This document shows positions 36,841 through 46,474 of a stretch of 64,000 nucleotides of DNA, piece after piece (within the stretch, counting starts at the first letter, position 1; each line of letters starts with the position of its first letter). This DNA comes from CAWFSE01 sp963697565. GTDB lineage: Bacteria; Actinomycetota; Actinomycetes; CAVWCF01. The stretch spans positions 744,001 through 808,000 of the forward strand of contig CAVOOM010000008.1 in assembly GCA_963697565.1 (NCBI GenBank), written 5' to 3'. Under the pieces are notes generated by a model, which searched no databases, was not told the DNA's origin, and worked only from the letters and a program-made list of their open reading frames with translations. The position numbers and the translations under genes were made by a program.

Positions 36841-37888
36841 TTAGCGTGCGACACCGGTCGAGAGCAGGCCGGCGGGGTCGTGGAGCACCCGTTCGCTGAC
36901 GATCAGGCCGTCGGGGTCGAGTTCGATAGGCGCGTTCCCGGTTGGTCGGGTGCCCAGCAGCAGCAGGCTCACACTCCTGTCGGGGCTCGCCCCGCCGTCG
37001 CGCCGATGCCGCAGCGATACACCAGCGCGACGCCGGCGATCTTGCCCCCGTCGGGGTCGGTGTTGTCCGTGGTTGCCGGATCGCCGTCGTTCGTCTGGAC
37101 GTAGATGTCGCTCGGGGAGCAGACGGCCGTGCTGTCGCTCCCGAAGCGCCTTTCGCTGAGGAGCCCGATGTCTGCTGCCCCGGACGCCTCGAGACCCAGC
37201 AGGCTGTCGGCGAAGGTTGCGTCGTCGCGGTAGAGGTCACTGATCTCGGCTGGGTCTCCGCTCGACCAGGCAGCCAGGTAGCGATCGACCAGGTCGCGGA
37301 CCTCGGAGCCGCAGCCGTCGGGGACAAGGCAGCCCTCCTGTCGCGCTTCCTGGTCCTCCAGCCGGTACCACAGCTCGAACACGCGGGCCGTGGCGGTCGA
37401 GGTCCTCGGTGAACCGGAAGACGCGCAGCTCGTGAAGGACCCCGTCGGGCAGCGTGGCTGCCATCTCGGAAGACGCCGACCTCAGTCAGGTAGGCACCGG
37501 CAGAGAGGTCGAGGAATCCGCCCGTGGTTCGTGCCGAGTGGTCCGGGTCCTCCCGGACGAAGCTGTCCCAACGCGCCACTACCTCCGCTTTCGGGGCGAT
37601 GCGGTAGTCGCCGTTGCTCGGGTCGAGGATCGCCGCATCGTCGGTGAAGTCGGTGAAGGCGGCTTCGGCGTCGCGATAGGCGGCGTTGAAGCGGTCGACG
37701 AACCCGTGCGCCTCGGCGTCCCAAGCGGACAGTTCCGCGGCGCTGAGCACCGATGTCGGGAACTCGCCAGAACCGGACGGTGCGGCGCTACTGCCTCCGG
37801 CGGGTGTCCCCGCCGAGCCGCCGCAGGCCACGAGCAGTGCGAGCAAGCCCATCCCCGAGATCGCGGTGGTCGCCAGCTTCAAACCCAT
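36841..37888 (-). CDS. lipoprotein with two NTF2/SnoaL-like domains (frameshifted)
   Basis: About 348 residues once three frame changes (near 37465, 37390 and 36975) are joined. Signal and lipobox: 'MGLLALLVACGGSAG'. Each half has an NTF2-like pattern: 'FVDRFNAAYRDAEAAFTDFT' plus 'DDAAILDPSNGDYRIAPK', and later 'LVDRYLAAWSSGDPAEISDL' plus 'RDDATFADSLLGLEASGA'. The end reads 'ELDPDGLIVSERVLHDPAGL' to the stop at 36841. Anchored outside the membrane. Cargo unknown. Confidence 0.65.
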
Positions 37889-38120
37889 CGCCACCACTTC
37901 CTCTACGCCCGTGGCACCAGGCCCGCAGAGGCTCCAGACTCGAGTCCATCGAGTCCGACCCCGTCGGACAAGAGGCGAAGGTCTGAGCTGCAAGGTCAGC
38001 CCCAGGGCCTCCCGATTGGCGCTGGTGGGCACAGTGGCCCTACCGGTCGGTGCCCGATGCCGGGATGCTGAGGGTGGGCCGCCTCGCGCGGGGCGGGGCG
38101 ATCCCCCCCCCGAGGAGGGG

Positions 38121-38552
38121 ATGACCATGAAGAGGATCCTGCTCGCAGTGCTGGTGGCCGTTGTTGGCCTGCTGATGGTGGCCCCACCGGCAGCCGCGGT
38201 CCCCAAGGAGGCCCGGGGCTGCCCGGCCAGCGCCTCGGTGTGGACCCAGGTCCAGTACGTCTCGGACCCCTACACGGAGGACTACGAGGCGACGAGCTTC
38301 TACGACTACTACTGGAGCCTGACGACCGACGAGGGCGTGAATGTCGTCGACTTCTGGAAGGCCACCTACGGACCTCAGTGGACCGACCCGGAGATCTACA
38401 GCGCACTCGCTCAGGCGTTTGACAACAGGAGCGACCGAAACAGCGACCACTCCGTGTGCCTGTCGTGGATCGGCGAGCACTACATCGGCCTCAAGCACCT
38501 GGACATGACCTACATCAGCATCGTCGACAACAACGCCAACGCGAACCACTAG
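38121..38552 (+). CDS. small secreted protein of unknown family
   Basis: 143 residues. Signal peptide 'ILLAVLVAVVGLLMVAPPAA' ends near residue 26. The mature part has two cysteines ('GCPAS', 'SVCLS') and many aromatics, e.g. 'TEDYEATSFYDYYWSLTTDE' and 'EHYIGLKHLDMTYISIVDN'. Ribosome site GAGGAGGGG precedes ATG 38121. Composition is less GC-rich and richer in Tyr, Asn and Asp than its neighbours. It lies between the two sigA-end repeats. No family recognised. Confidence 0.7.
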   Translation: MTMKRILLAVLVAVVGLLMVAPPAAAVPKEARGCPASASVWTQVQYVSDPYTEDYEATSFYDYYWSLTTDEGVNVVDFWKATYGPQWTDPEIYSALAQAFDNRSDRNSDHSVCLSWIGEHYIGLKHLDMTYISIVDNNANANH

Positions 38553-38818
38553 CCCGCCGGCGGGTTACCGCGGCGTTCCTTGCACCGCTTGGGTGCACGC
38601 CGCGCCGCGGCCGTGGCGCACTGCATCAACATGGTCATGGGCGTCGCGCTCGCGGTGGCGACCGCCCTCCCGTGGTGATCCGCCGCGGAGCGGAGCGACC
38701 ACCCAGGTCGGCGCGCATGCCCCCTCCAAGATCATTCTCAATCCAGGATAGATCCACGTACGGCGCTCCGACCTGCGCCGTTGCAGGAGCGCGGACGCAC
38801 AGCGCTCAGCCGTTCGCA
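38553..38818. other. non-coding stretch before repeat copy B
   Basis: 266 bases with no convincing gene on either strand. It contains GCGGACGCACAGCGCTCAGC near 38791, a second partial match to the CGCACAGCGCTC landmark of the sigA-end repeat. Otherwise I see nothing here. Confidence 0.4.
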
Positions 38819-38941
38819 GTGCGCGACTACCTCGACTGATCCGAGTGGACACTGCGGGCAAGGGCGCAGGTCAGCGGCCTGCTGATCTCCGTCGGGGGCG
38901 GCGGCGTCGTCGCACAGCGCTCTGAGTCCAAGGTAGCACGG
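38819..38941 (+). repeat. sigA 3'-end repeat, copy B
   Basis: Diverged second copy of 36595-36720. It still encodes the C-terminal 'RDYLD' and stop of SigA, though no sigma gene precedes it, then GGGCAAGGGCGCAGGTCAG and CGCACAGCGCTCTGAGTCC. From here to 39060 there is no gene; I see nothing else in that interval. Confidence 0.75.
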
Positions 38942-39060
38942 CCACACCGGGATGGGTGGCGGCCATACGTTCCGGCCACGGTGCGCAGCGGGTCGCTCCT
39001 CCCGCTCGCGATGTGGGTGAACCACGCCTGAGCGCGGCGGTCGCTCGCTAGGGTCTCCGC

Positions 39061-39426
39061 ATGATCGTCGTCGTCAGCCAGGCCTGGTCCAAGGACGAGC
39101 ACGAGAGTGCGGACGGCTACATCGCCGCGTCGCGCGCCTTCCTGGACTTCCACCTCGCCACGCCGGGCTTCCGCGGCCGCCGGCTCATCCGAGGCGTGGA
39201 GGACCGCACCCACTTCACCAACCTGCGGTTCTTCGACTCGGTGGAGGCGTACGAGCGGATGACCGAGCGCGAGGGCTACATGGACCACATCCACGCCATG
39301 TTCGAGTTCCTCAAGCCGTACGACACGTACCCGCGCGAGTTCATGGAGGTCGTCATCGCCGACGACGTGCCCGGCATCGAGCCGCCCGCGGCGCCGCCGG
39401 TCGCACCGGAGGCTGACCCGCAATGA
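39061..39426 (+). CDS. small ferredoxin-fold (ABM-like) protein
   Basis: 121 residues, intact. 'MIVVVSQAWSKDEHESADGY' followed by 'DFHLATPGFRGRRLIRGVED' and 'FTNLRFFDSVEAYERMTERE' gives the beta-alpha-beta-beta pattern of antibiotic-biosynthesis-monooxygenase-like proteins. The C-terminus is Pro/Ala-rich. Its stop overlaps the start of the hydrolase gene (ATGA), so the two are translationally coupled. Specific role unknown. Confidence 0.65.
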   Translation: MIVVVSQAWSKDEHESADGYIAASRAFLDFHLATPGFRGRRLIRGVEDRTHFTNLRFFDSVEAYERMTEREGYMDHIHAMFEFLKPYDTYPREFMEVVIADDVPGIEPPAAPPVAPEADPQ

Positions 39427-40141
39427 GCTCGATCGTCCTGCTGCACGGGGCGTTCCGGGGCGGGTGGTGCTGGCGCGACGTTGTGCCACTCCTGGAGGCC
39501 GCCGGCCACGACGTCCACGCACCCACCCTGACCGGGTGCGAGCCCGGCCTGGCGCCGGCCGACCGCCCCGCGGTGTCGCTGCGCACCTGGGCCGACGACG
39601 TGCAGCGGCTGATGAGCGCCGCCGACCTGCACGACGTGGTGCTCGTGGGCCACTCCCAGGGCGGCGTGGTGGCGCTCGCGGCCGCCGGCGTCGACGCCAG
39701 CCGGGTGGGTCGGCTCGTCCTGCTGACGCCCCCGTGCCCGCGTACGGGCAGAGCGCCGCGGACGTGCTGCCCGCCGACCTGCGCGCCGCGTGGGGCCCGA
39801 CGCCGCCGCCGGAGGCCTGGCTCGACCCCAGGCCCGTGGGGGGCCCGGAGTGGGCTGGCCGCGACGAACTGGCCGCGTGGGTGAACGAGCGGCTCGCGCC
39901 GAACCCCGCGCGGCCCGGGTACGACCCGCTGGAGCTGCTCGACCCGGCCGCGGCCTCGCTGCCCCGCACCTACCTGTTCTGCTCCCGGACCCCGGCGATG
40001 TTCCCGCCGACCGTCTCGCGGGCGGCGCTGGAGGCGGCGGGCGTGCCGATCACCGTGGTCGAGGGCGCCCACGACCTGCCTCTGCTCGACCCGCACGGGT
40101 GCGCGCAGGCCCTGCTAGTGGCGGTCGGGTCTTCTTCGTGA
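39423..40141 (+). CDS. alpha/beta hydrolase (one frameshift)
   Basis: Esterase/carboxylesterase-like hydrolase, about 239 residues. Oxyanion 'IVLLHGAFRGGWCWRDVVPL', nucleophile elbow 'VLVGHSQGGVVALAAA' (GHSQG, Ser about residue 81) and the catalytic His in 'VVEGAHDLPLLDPHGCAQAL'. The frame changes near 39740, after 'RLVLLTPPCP', and the last 135 codons use the next frame. Resembles the plant salicylate/methyl-ester esterase-like group. Coupled to the ABM-like protein, so both may handle one small-molecule substrate. Confidence 0.8.
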
Positions 40142-40144
40142 CGG

Positions 40145-40915
40145 CTACGGGAGCTTCCCGACCGCAGTGGTGAGGAAGTCGCGATGTCCTCGGTCGTGTA
40201 CTCCGGCTCAACCCCCTCGCCCATCACGATGTCGACCACCTGCAGATCCATCAGGACCGTGCCCTGGCGCACCAGCGAGTTGTGCAGCAGCCAGTACGCG
40301 CCACCGCCGGCCTCGCCGAGGTTGGTCAGATCGCCGTAGCGGTCGTCGCCGACATCGGGGATGGCCATCGGCTCGGTCATACCCGGACCCTCATCACCCG
40401 CCGGGATCTCCCCCTGGCAGGCCCGCATGCCATCGCGCAGCGCCGTGAACGTCGCCTCGATCTCGGCCGGAACCCCGGACGTGAGGAACTCCTGGACGAA
40501 GATCATGTGGCCCACCCGATCCCCTGATTCCATGTCGAGGGGATCCTCCTCAGACTGGTCGAGCTGCCGGAAGGCCTGCCACCGCAGCGCCTCGGCGGCC
40601 GCGCGGGACTCCGCACTGGCCCTGTCGCACAACTCAAGCCTCGGCAGCATCGCCTGCTGCTCCTCGGCGACCACCCCGGAGACCCCCATCTGGGCGTCCG
40701 GGGGCGAGTTCACCGTCCACGTGCCTTCGTAGTCGCCTTCCGTCACCAGGACGGAGGCCAGCTGCTCGGCCGTCGGCACGACCCCCGCCGACCACGTCGC
40801 CGTGGGACTCGGCGACGTTTGGGACGTCGATTCGGAGCCATCTCCAGCGCAGCCGCAGAGCACCAGCGCTGCCGCCCCGACCAGACACAACCAGGGGACG
40901 AACCTGCCTCCTCAT
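40145..40915 (-). CDS. lipoprotein of unknown function (two frameshifts)
   Basis: About 256 residues. The start at 40915 ('MRRQVRPLV') has GAGGAGG at good spacing; a frame change then gives 'CLVGAAALVLCGCAGDGSES', the hydrophobic core and lipobox. The mature part, 'SVLVTEGDYEGTWTVNSPPD' to 'ELCDRASAESRAAAEALRWQ', resembles PknH/LprH-like sensor-type folds only loosely. A second frameshift near 40183 restores 'DFLTTAVGKLP' and the stop at 40145. Convergent with the hydrolase by 3 bases. Confidence 0.65.
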
Positions 40916-41108
40916 GACACGCCTCCTCGGCTCGTTCCTCCCTCCACATCAAGCCTCCCGGGCCCACGGGGGACCGGGTAGAGGCGCACGTCCGCCCTTC
41001 TGCGCCCAACCCGGGGGCGGCCTTGCCACCCAGGCAGCCGACTGGACGTAGGCCACTGTCGCTGGCGCAGCAGGGCTGCCAGGCTGGTCGTGCAGGGAGG
41101 TGCCCGTG

Positions 41109-41315
41109 ATGGCCGAGTTGCAGAACCAGCATGAAGAGATCCGGGCCGGGGGCCGGTCGGACGAGAGCGACCTGCCTGGGCTGCCCGAGGAGATCAACGA
41201 GGGATTCCGTGGGTACGGCGAATGGGGATGGTGGGGGCTCGACCCGGTGCTGTTCACCTTGTTCGCGATCGAAGAGGGAATCCGCCGGCGGGTGCGTCAC
41301 CTGATCCGACGTTGA
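41109..41315 (+). CDS. small acidic/aromatic protein
   Basis: 68 residues from ATG 41109 (a GTG at 41100 would add three). 'PEEINEGFRGYGEWGWWGLD' then 'PVLFTLFAIEEGIRRRVRHL' suggests an amphipathic or membrane-touching C-terminal half with basic end. A ribosome site AGGGAGG precedes. No family recognised. Confidence 0.45.
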   Translation: MAELQNQHEEIRAGGRSDESDLPGLPEEINEGFRGYGEWGWWGLDPVLFTLFAIEEGIRRRVRHLIRR

Positions 41316-41522
41316 TCGGGCGGCCACCTTGGGGAGATGCCCGCGCGCCGCGCGGGCCGTGAGCGTTGGATCGGCGCCTGTCGTCCCGAGCCGCCCCAAG
41401 CGCAGGTTGGCCCCGCCTCCGAGGGCAGGGCAGAGGGTTGGTGTTGGGCGAACTGGGCAAAGTGGGCCATTGAGGGGCTGCCGGCCGATGGCTAACGTGC
41501 AATCTCCATGTCTCCGGAGGGG

Positions 41523-42474
41523 ATGCGCATGCCGACCTACCGTGACGCTCTGCCGCAGAAGCTGGGCCGGCTGGATGCTCACCGACTCGGGGATCGAGAC
41601 CGATGTGATCTTCGGCGCGGGACGTGATCTGCCGGGGTTCGCGCTCTTCCCGCTGCTGGCCGAGGACGAGGGGCGCGCAATCCTGGAGCGGTACTACCGC
41701 GAGCATCTGGACGTGGCCGCGACGTACGGCCTGGGCTACGTGTTGGAGACCCCGACATGGCGGAGCAACCCCGAATGGGGAGCCACCCTCGGGTTCACGC
41801 AGGAGGCGCTCGACGACCTGGACCGAGCGGGTGTGGAGTTCCTCATGGGGATCCGTGACACCAGCCCGCAGGTGGCCGGCCCGATGCCGGTGAGCGGCAT
41901 GCTCGGTCCTCGCGGGGACGGCTACCAGGTCGGCTCGGCGATGACCGCAGACGAGGCGCGGCGTTACCACAGCCATCAGATCGGGGTGTTCGCCGACGCC
42001 GGCTGCGACCTCGTCTCCGCGTGCACGCTCACCTACGCGGGCGAGGGGCTGGGCATCGCGCTCGCCGCCCGCGACCTTGGCGTGCCGGTGATGCTGTACT
42101 TCACGTTGGAGACCGACGGCCGGCTCCCCGACGGCTCGAGTCTCCGCGACGTGATTGGCGGCATCGATGCGGCGACCGACGGCTACGTCGCCTACTACGG
42201 CATCAACTGCGCGCACCCCGACGACATCGCCCCGGCGCTCGCCGACTCCGGCGACTGGACGCTGCGCCTTGGCGCCGTGCGTGCGAACGCGTCCCGGCTG
42301 AGCCACGCCGAGCTCGATGAGGCCGAGGAGCTCGACACGGGCGACCCGGACGAGCTCGCCACTGGCTACGCCAGGTTGGTGGAGGCGCTGCCCAACGCCA
42401 CCGTCTTCGGCGGATGCTGCGGTACGGATGCCCGCCACCTCCGGGCCATCGCCGCGGCCGTGGTCCCCGCCTGA
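41523..42474 (+). CDS. homocysteine S-methyltransferase family protein (one frameshift)
   Basis: TIM-barrel zinc methyltransferase, about 317 residues. Starts 'MRMPTYRDALPQKLGR', then after a frame change near 41575 'MLTDSGIETDVIFGAGRDLP'. The three zinc cysteines are in 'YYGINCAHPDD' and 'FGGCCGTDARHL'. It would move a methyl group from S-methylmethionine or another donor to homocysteine or a similar thiol. A related gene lies convergent at 42844-43789. The palindrome follows 30 bases after its stop. Confidence 0.82.
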
Positions 42475-42504
42475 GCGAAGCGTCCCCACCGCGGAGCCCT
42501 CGCC

Positions 42505-42538
42505 TGTGGATGAGTCTTCCGCGGAAGACTCATCCACA
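42505..42538. repeat. 34-bp perfect palindrome, copy 1
   Basis: TGTGGATGAGTCTTCC, then GC, then the reverse complement, with no mismatch or loop. An identical 34-bp palindrome is at 60258-60291. Both lie shortly after the stop of a rightward gene. It could be a terminator, a REP-like element or a protein-binding site. Confidence 0.9.
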
Positions 42539-42591
42539 ACCCTCCGGCCGTCTTCGTGCCCGTTGTCACGCGGTCGCGCTGCCGCGTGCGG

Positions 42592-42724
42592 TCAGGGCGG
42601 CGAGGACTCGCGCAGTTCGTCGTCGCTGTCGCCGAGGATTTGCTGCCAACCGAGGACGTCGCGGTAGAAGTGGACTGAGCGTTCAAGGTTGCGCACGACA
42701 GTGGGCCAGCTGACCGAGCTCCAT
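42592..42724 (-). pseudogene. N-terminal fragment of a VOC/glyoxalase gene
   Basis: Starts 'MELG' at 42724, then 'VSWPTVVRNLERSVHFYRDV' and 'LGWQQILGDSDDELR', the first beta-alpha unit of a VOC protein, and stops soon after a one-base loss. The last 45 bases match 44010-44054, where a separate C-terminal VOC fragment starts. About 42 codons remain. Confidence 0.6.
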
Positions 42725-42843
42725 GATTCCGATCCAGATCTCCTGGACCGAAGAGTTCGACGAAGGCGGAGCGCCTCAGCCAGGCCGGTGGGGTGACGGC
42801 GACGCTGCATGCGTGGCGGGCGACAGGGCTCGGGTTGGTGCCG

Positions 42844-43789
42844 CTACGACGCGCGCGCCTGGTCGACGGCGCGGGCGATGAGTCCGAGGTGGGTGTCCCA
42901 GGTGCCGCAGCAGCCGCCCCAGATGTCGAGGTGCGGGAAGCGCCGGGCGAGCCCGCCCATCAGGGCGCCGAGCGCGGGCGGGTCGCCTTCCTCGAGGTGG
43001 CCGATCTGAGCAGAGCGCGACCTTCTCCTTGGATGAGGCGTTGGGCCTCAGGATGCGGATCCGCTCGACCCAGTCGCCGGGCTCGAGGGCCGGCTGGAAC
43101 TCCAGAGGGTGCGAGCAGTTGATCCCGTAGAAGTCGGGCCGGGGCGTCGCCGGCCTCGCGGTCGACCGTCTCGATCGCCTCGCGAAGGGTGGCGCCTCCG
43201 AGCAGGCGGTGGTCGCTGCCCAGCGTGAATGACACCGACGAGGGCAGCCCAACCGCATACGCCGCGCGGGCCACACCGATGCCTCCTCGACGCTGCCGAA
43301 CGTCATGGCCTCGACCAGATCGACCCCGACTGCGGCCATGGCCGACACCTGGGGGGAGTGGTAGTCGGCCGCCTCATCGGCGGTCATTTGGGTGGCGGCG
43401 GTGTATGCATCGCCCCAGGGCCCGACGATGCCGGCATACAGAATCGTTGCGACCCGGTCGCGGTACGGTTCGGCGACCTCGCGGAGGAAGTCGATGCACC
43501 GCTCTTCCAGCGCTGGGATCTCCTCGACCGACAGTCCGAGTCGGCTCACCCAGTCGGGGCTCACCCGGTAGTCCAACCCGCCGATCAGCGGCACCGAGCC
43601 GGTGGCCGCCGCTGTGTCGAGGTAGCTCGCGTACATCTGGCGAAGCGCGGCCAGGCCGTCGGGCCGGTCGAGCAGCGCGAAGAGGGCGAACTCAGGCAGG
43701 TCGTGGCCGTGGCGGTACATCGCCTCGGTCTCCTGCCCGCCCTCGGTCAGGTAGAGCACGCCGTCCTGCTGCGCTGGGAAGCCCGCCAT
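42844..43789 (-). CDS. second homocysteine S-methyltransferase-like gene (frameshifted)
   Basis: Paralogue of the gene at 41523-42474, opposite orientation, about 313 residues. Starts 'MAGFPAQQDGVLYLTEGGQE', with 'ELPEF'-type barrel start 'HDLPEFALFALLDRPDGL'. Cysteine ligands are in 'DFYGINCSHPLEFQPAL' and 'WGGCCGTWDTH'. Frames change near 43280, 43140 and 43010; the end 'LIARAVDQARAS' gives stop 42844. It is flanked on both sides by pieces of a VOC gene. Confidence 0.75.
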
Positions 43790-43840
43790 GGCTGAACGGT
43801 GTCGAGGGCATCGGCCCGCGTCAAGGCCCGCGGGCGTGGG

Positions 43841-44058
43841 CTAGAGGCGCAAGGGTCGGATCGGGGCCGCGATCAACTCAGGGTTGCTCTTCCAGTCCAC
43901 GCCGGGGACATCGATGAACAGCTCGATCTCGTTGCCGTCTGGGTCCTCGATGTGGAGGCTGTGGGTCACGGTGTGGTCGCTGGTGCCGGCGATGATCACG
44001 TCGTGCGCGGTGAGGGCGGCGAGGACGTCGCGCAGTTCGTCGTCGCTGTCGGCGACCC
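43841..44058 (-). pseudogene. C-terminal fragment of a VOC/glyoxalase gene
   Basis: 'DSDDELRDVLAALTAHDVII' followed by 'TSDHTVTHSLHIEDPDGNEI' and 'ELFIDVPGVDWKSNP'. 'DPDGNEIELF' is the hallmark metal-binding end of a VOC domain. It lacks an N-terminal half; the matching N-terminal piece is 1.3 kb away, on the other side of the methyltransferase gene. Confidence 0.65.
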
Positions 44059-44098
44059 TTCGTGGACGTGACCGGACTCCGTCGGGGACGATGCGGCC

Positions 44099-44786
44099 AT
44101 GTACGTGGCCCAGCACTTCTCCCTGCCCGGCGACCAGGCCCGACAGCTGTTGTCGCAGGTGGGGGCGGCCGACCTGGTCACCGTCCACGAAGCGGGCCCG
44201 GTCGCCACGTACCTGCCGTTCGTGTTCGACCCCGACGCCGGTGAGCACGGGGCGCTGCTGACCCACGTCGCCCGCAACAACAGCCAGGCCCATGCCCCGA
44301 CGATCGGCGAGGCCCTGGTGATCGCGCACGGCGCCGACCACTACGTCTCGCCGGACTGGCTGCCCTCTCAGGCCGAGACCGGGACGGTCGTGCCGACGTG
44401 GAACTACCTGACCGTGCACGCCTACGGGTCGCTGGTCGTGCACGACGACCCCGCGTGGACCCGGGATGTGGTGAGCCGAACGACCGCGCTGCATGAGCGG
44501 GGCTACTCCGTCGACCAGCTGTCGGACGATTTCGTGGCCCGGATGCTGCGGGCCATCGTCGGGATCGAGATCCGCCTGACCCGGGTCGAGGCCAAGGCGA
44601 AGATGAGCCAGAACAAGTCGCCCGCCGACGTGCTCGGAATCATCCAGGGCCTGCGCGCCGACGCCACGGACGACGCGGCCGTCCAGACGGCCGCGTGGAT
44701 GGAGCGGCATTCGCTCCCGGCCGCGCAGCGCCGTGCCGCGACGATGGAGGAGCTCGCCACCGGTCCTGGCGGACGTCGCGAAGTAG
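44099..44786 (+). CDS. FMN-binding PaiB-type protein (frameshift near the end)
   Basis: PaiB/FMN_bind_2 family, about 229 residues. Conserved blocks: 'MYVAQHFSLPGDQARQLLSQ', 'GEHGALLTHVARNNSQAH', 'ALVIAHGADHYVSPDWLPS' and 'VVPTWNYLTVHAYGSL'. These form the split-barrel FMN site. 'LRAIVGIEIRLTRVEAKAKM' ends the domain. A one-base break near 44762 leads to the natural ending 'ELATVLADVAK' and stop 44784-44786. In Bacillus, PaiB represses protease and sporulation genes; the role here is unproven. Confidence 0.85.
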
Positions 44787-44913
44787 GCCCTCCAGACGGG
44801 GGGAACCCTGACTATGCGGCCGGTCCTGAACGATGGCGCCAGCGGGGGGAGTTCAGGTGTAGCGTAGTGGAGCTACTGCGCGATCACCGAGAGCGGACGT
44901 AGGGGGAGGGGAG

Positions 44914-45974
44914 ATGCGGATCTCCAACGAGGCCACGGGCAGGCACGTCGAGCCGTTCATGACGGCATTGACCGCCGTCGCGATGGCGGCGCTGGCGCCG
45001 ATGTCCATGGTCGCGTCGCGACGATCTCCTACTCAGGAAGATCCGCAAGACCGAGATTCGCCGCTCTTCCAGCCTTCAGCTCGATGGGCTGGGCCAACTA
45101 CATCGTCATGTTCTTCACATGTTCACCTGCACAGCTACAAGCAGTATCGGATGGGCTGGAGCTCCGACGACGCGCTCAGCCACTCGTCGAAGGTGTTCTG
45201 GCACGACTTCTTCGTCAAGAACTGCGTCCGGCCACCACGCGACACATCAGTTCGGCGTTATCAGGGACGGCGTGCTGGAAGGCGAGATCGCGCGTGAGGA
45301 CTCGTTATCAAGCTCACGACGTCTGGCGCCGGGCAGTACTGCGGATCTGGAAGTGGGACGCGGCAGACGGCGTGTACGCTGCAACGACGCGGAGCGTGAC
45401 GCCAGCGAGCCACGCCTGCACGCCGGACGAGCTAGCGGAGTGGTTCCACGCGATACGCAACGCGGTGATAGAGCGGCTGGAGAAGATACGAGCTTGTTCC
45501 ACATCGGCAGCTTCCGGGTGATGACCTCAACGTTGAGCGGGACTCCGAGCTGATCGCGCCGTGTTCCTCCCCGCCGCGGAGGGCTCCAACTCCACGGCGT
45601 ACTTCGACCTCGACACGCACTGGTCAACTACGAGGAGAGCAGCGTCGGCCAGCGCATCCGCCCGTACAGCGAGGGGGAGTGGACGGTATCGCGGTCCCTG
45701 AGCTCGACGAGGTGATCGAGACTTGCGTGTCGATGCACGACAAGCTCGCGGCGCATGTCCAGGTGAGCTGGGACGTGCTGTTGACCGATCGCGGTCGGTC
45801 TACCTCGAGGGCAACATCTACGCGCCCGGCTGCGACTACAAGCTGACGATCTTCAAGAAGTGGGAGAACTTCAGCTATCTGCGAGACCGCCTGCTGGGGG
45901 CGACGGTTGAGCGCCCGGCTCACACGAGGATCGGGCCGCGCTGCGTCGGCCATGGGAAGGGGGCCGCGTCATGA
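44914..45974 (+). pseudogene. degraded gene, possibly ATP-grasp type
   Basis: No single frame survives beyond about 130 codons. Pieces in order: 'MRISNEATGRHVEPFMTALT', 'LLLRKIRKTEIRRSSSLQLD', 'SDDALSHSSKVFWHDFFVKN', 'FGVIRDGVLEGEIARED', 'LVIKLTTSGAGQYCGS', 'VFLPAAEGSNSTAYFDLDTH', 'VSWDVLLTDRG' and 'VYLEGNIYAPGCDYKLTIFK'. The order of 'VIK-TTSGAGQ', 'DLDTH' and 'WDV-LT-G-YLEGN' recalls sugar-transfer-associated ATP-grasp proteins. At least six frame changes. GC and codon use look lower than the neighbours. Broken gene or very poor sequence. Confidence 0.4.
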
Positions 45975-46474
45975 CGCGACTGAAGGACGTCCGCGAACCA
46001 CTTGAGCGATTCCGCGAGCTGTTCGGGGCTCAGCTGCCGTCGACGACCGGATGGACTCTACGCGAACAGGATCACGCCGGAGGGCGAGACCTCTTAAGCC
46101 TGGAGACCTACGCGAGCGCTGCTGTCCCGGCTGGTGATGGAGGAGTACGTCGTCGGCGGACGGATGCACGGCACGTCATCATGGCGATCGCGCGCCCCGA
46201 GACGGAGTTGCGAGTTTTTCTTCCAGCTCGGAGGGGTCGGCGACCGGTCCATCGGGGTGCTGGACATCAGCCCGACGACGCCGGACTGGATCTGTCTGCT
46301 GCTGGCGCGCTGCACGAGGAGTACGGCCGTCGACTCGGGCTGGAGCAGACCAACGTCGCCTGGTTGCGGACGGTCTGCTCGCCGCATCTCCTGCACTGCG
46401 GCTACAAGGAGCTCGACGAGGCGCTCTACGTAGAAGAGATGGTAGAATACTGCCGCCTGTGGATAGAGAGATAA
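45971..46474 (+). pseudogene. degraded hypothetical gene
   Basis: Starts 'MTRLKDVREPLERFRELFGA' overlapping the previous remnant by 4 bases. It continues in changing frames: 'WTLYANRITPEGET', 'LVMEEYVVGGRMHG', 'EFFFQLGGVGDRSIGVLDIS', 'LHEEYGRRLGLEQTNVAWLR' and 'YKELDEALYVEEMVEYCRLW'. No family recognised. The overlap with its neighbours suggests an operon of three genes that were once intact. Confidence 0.4.
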
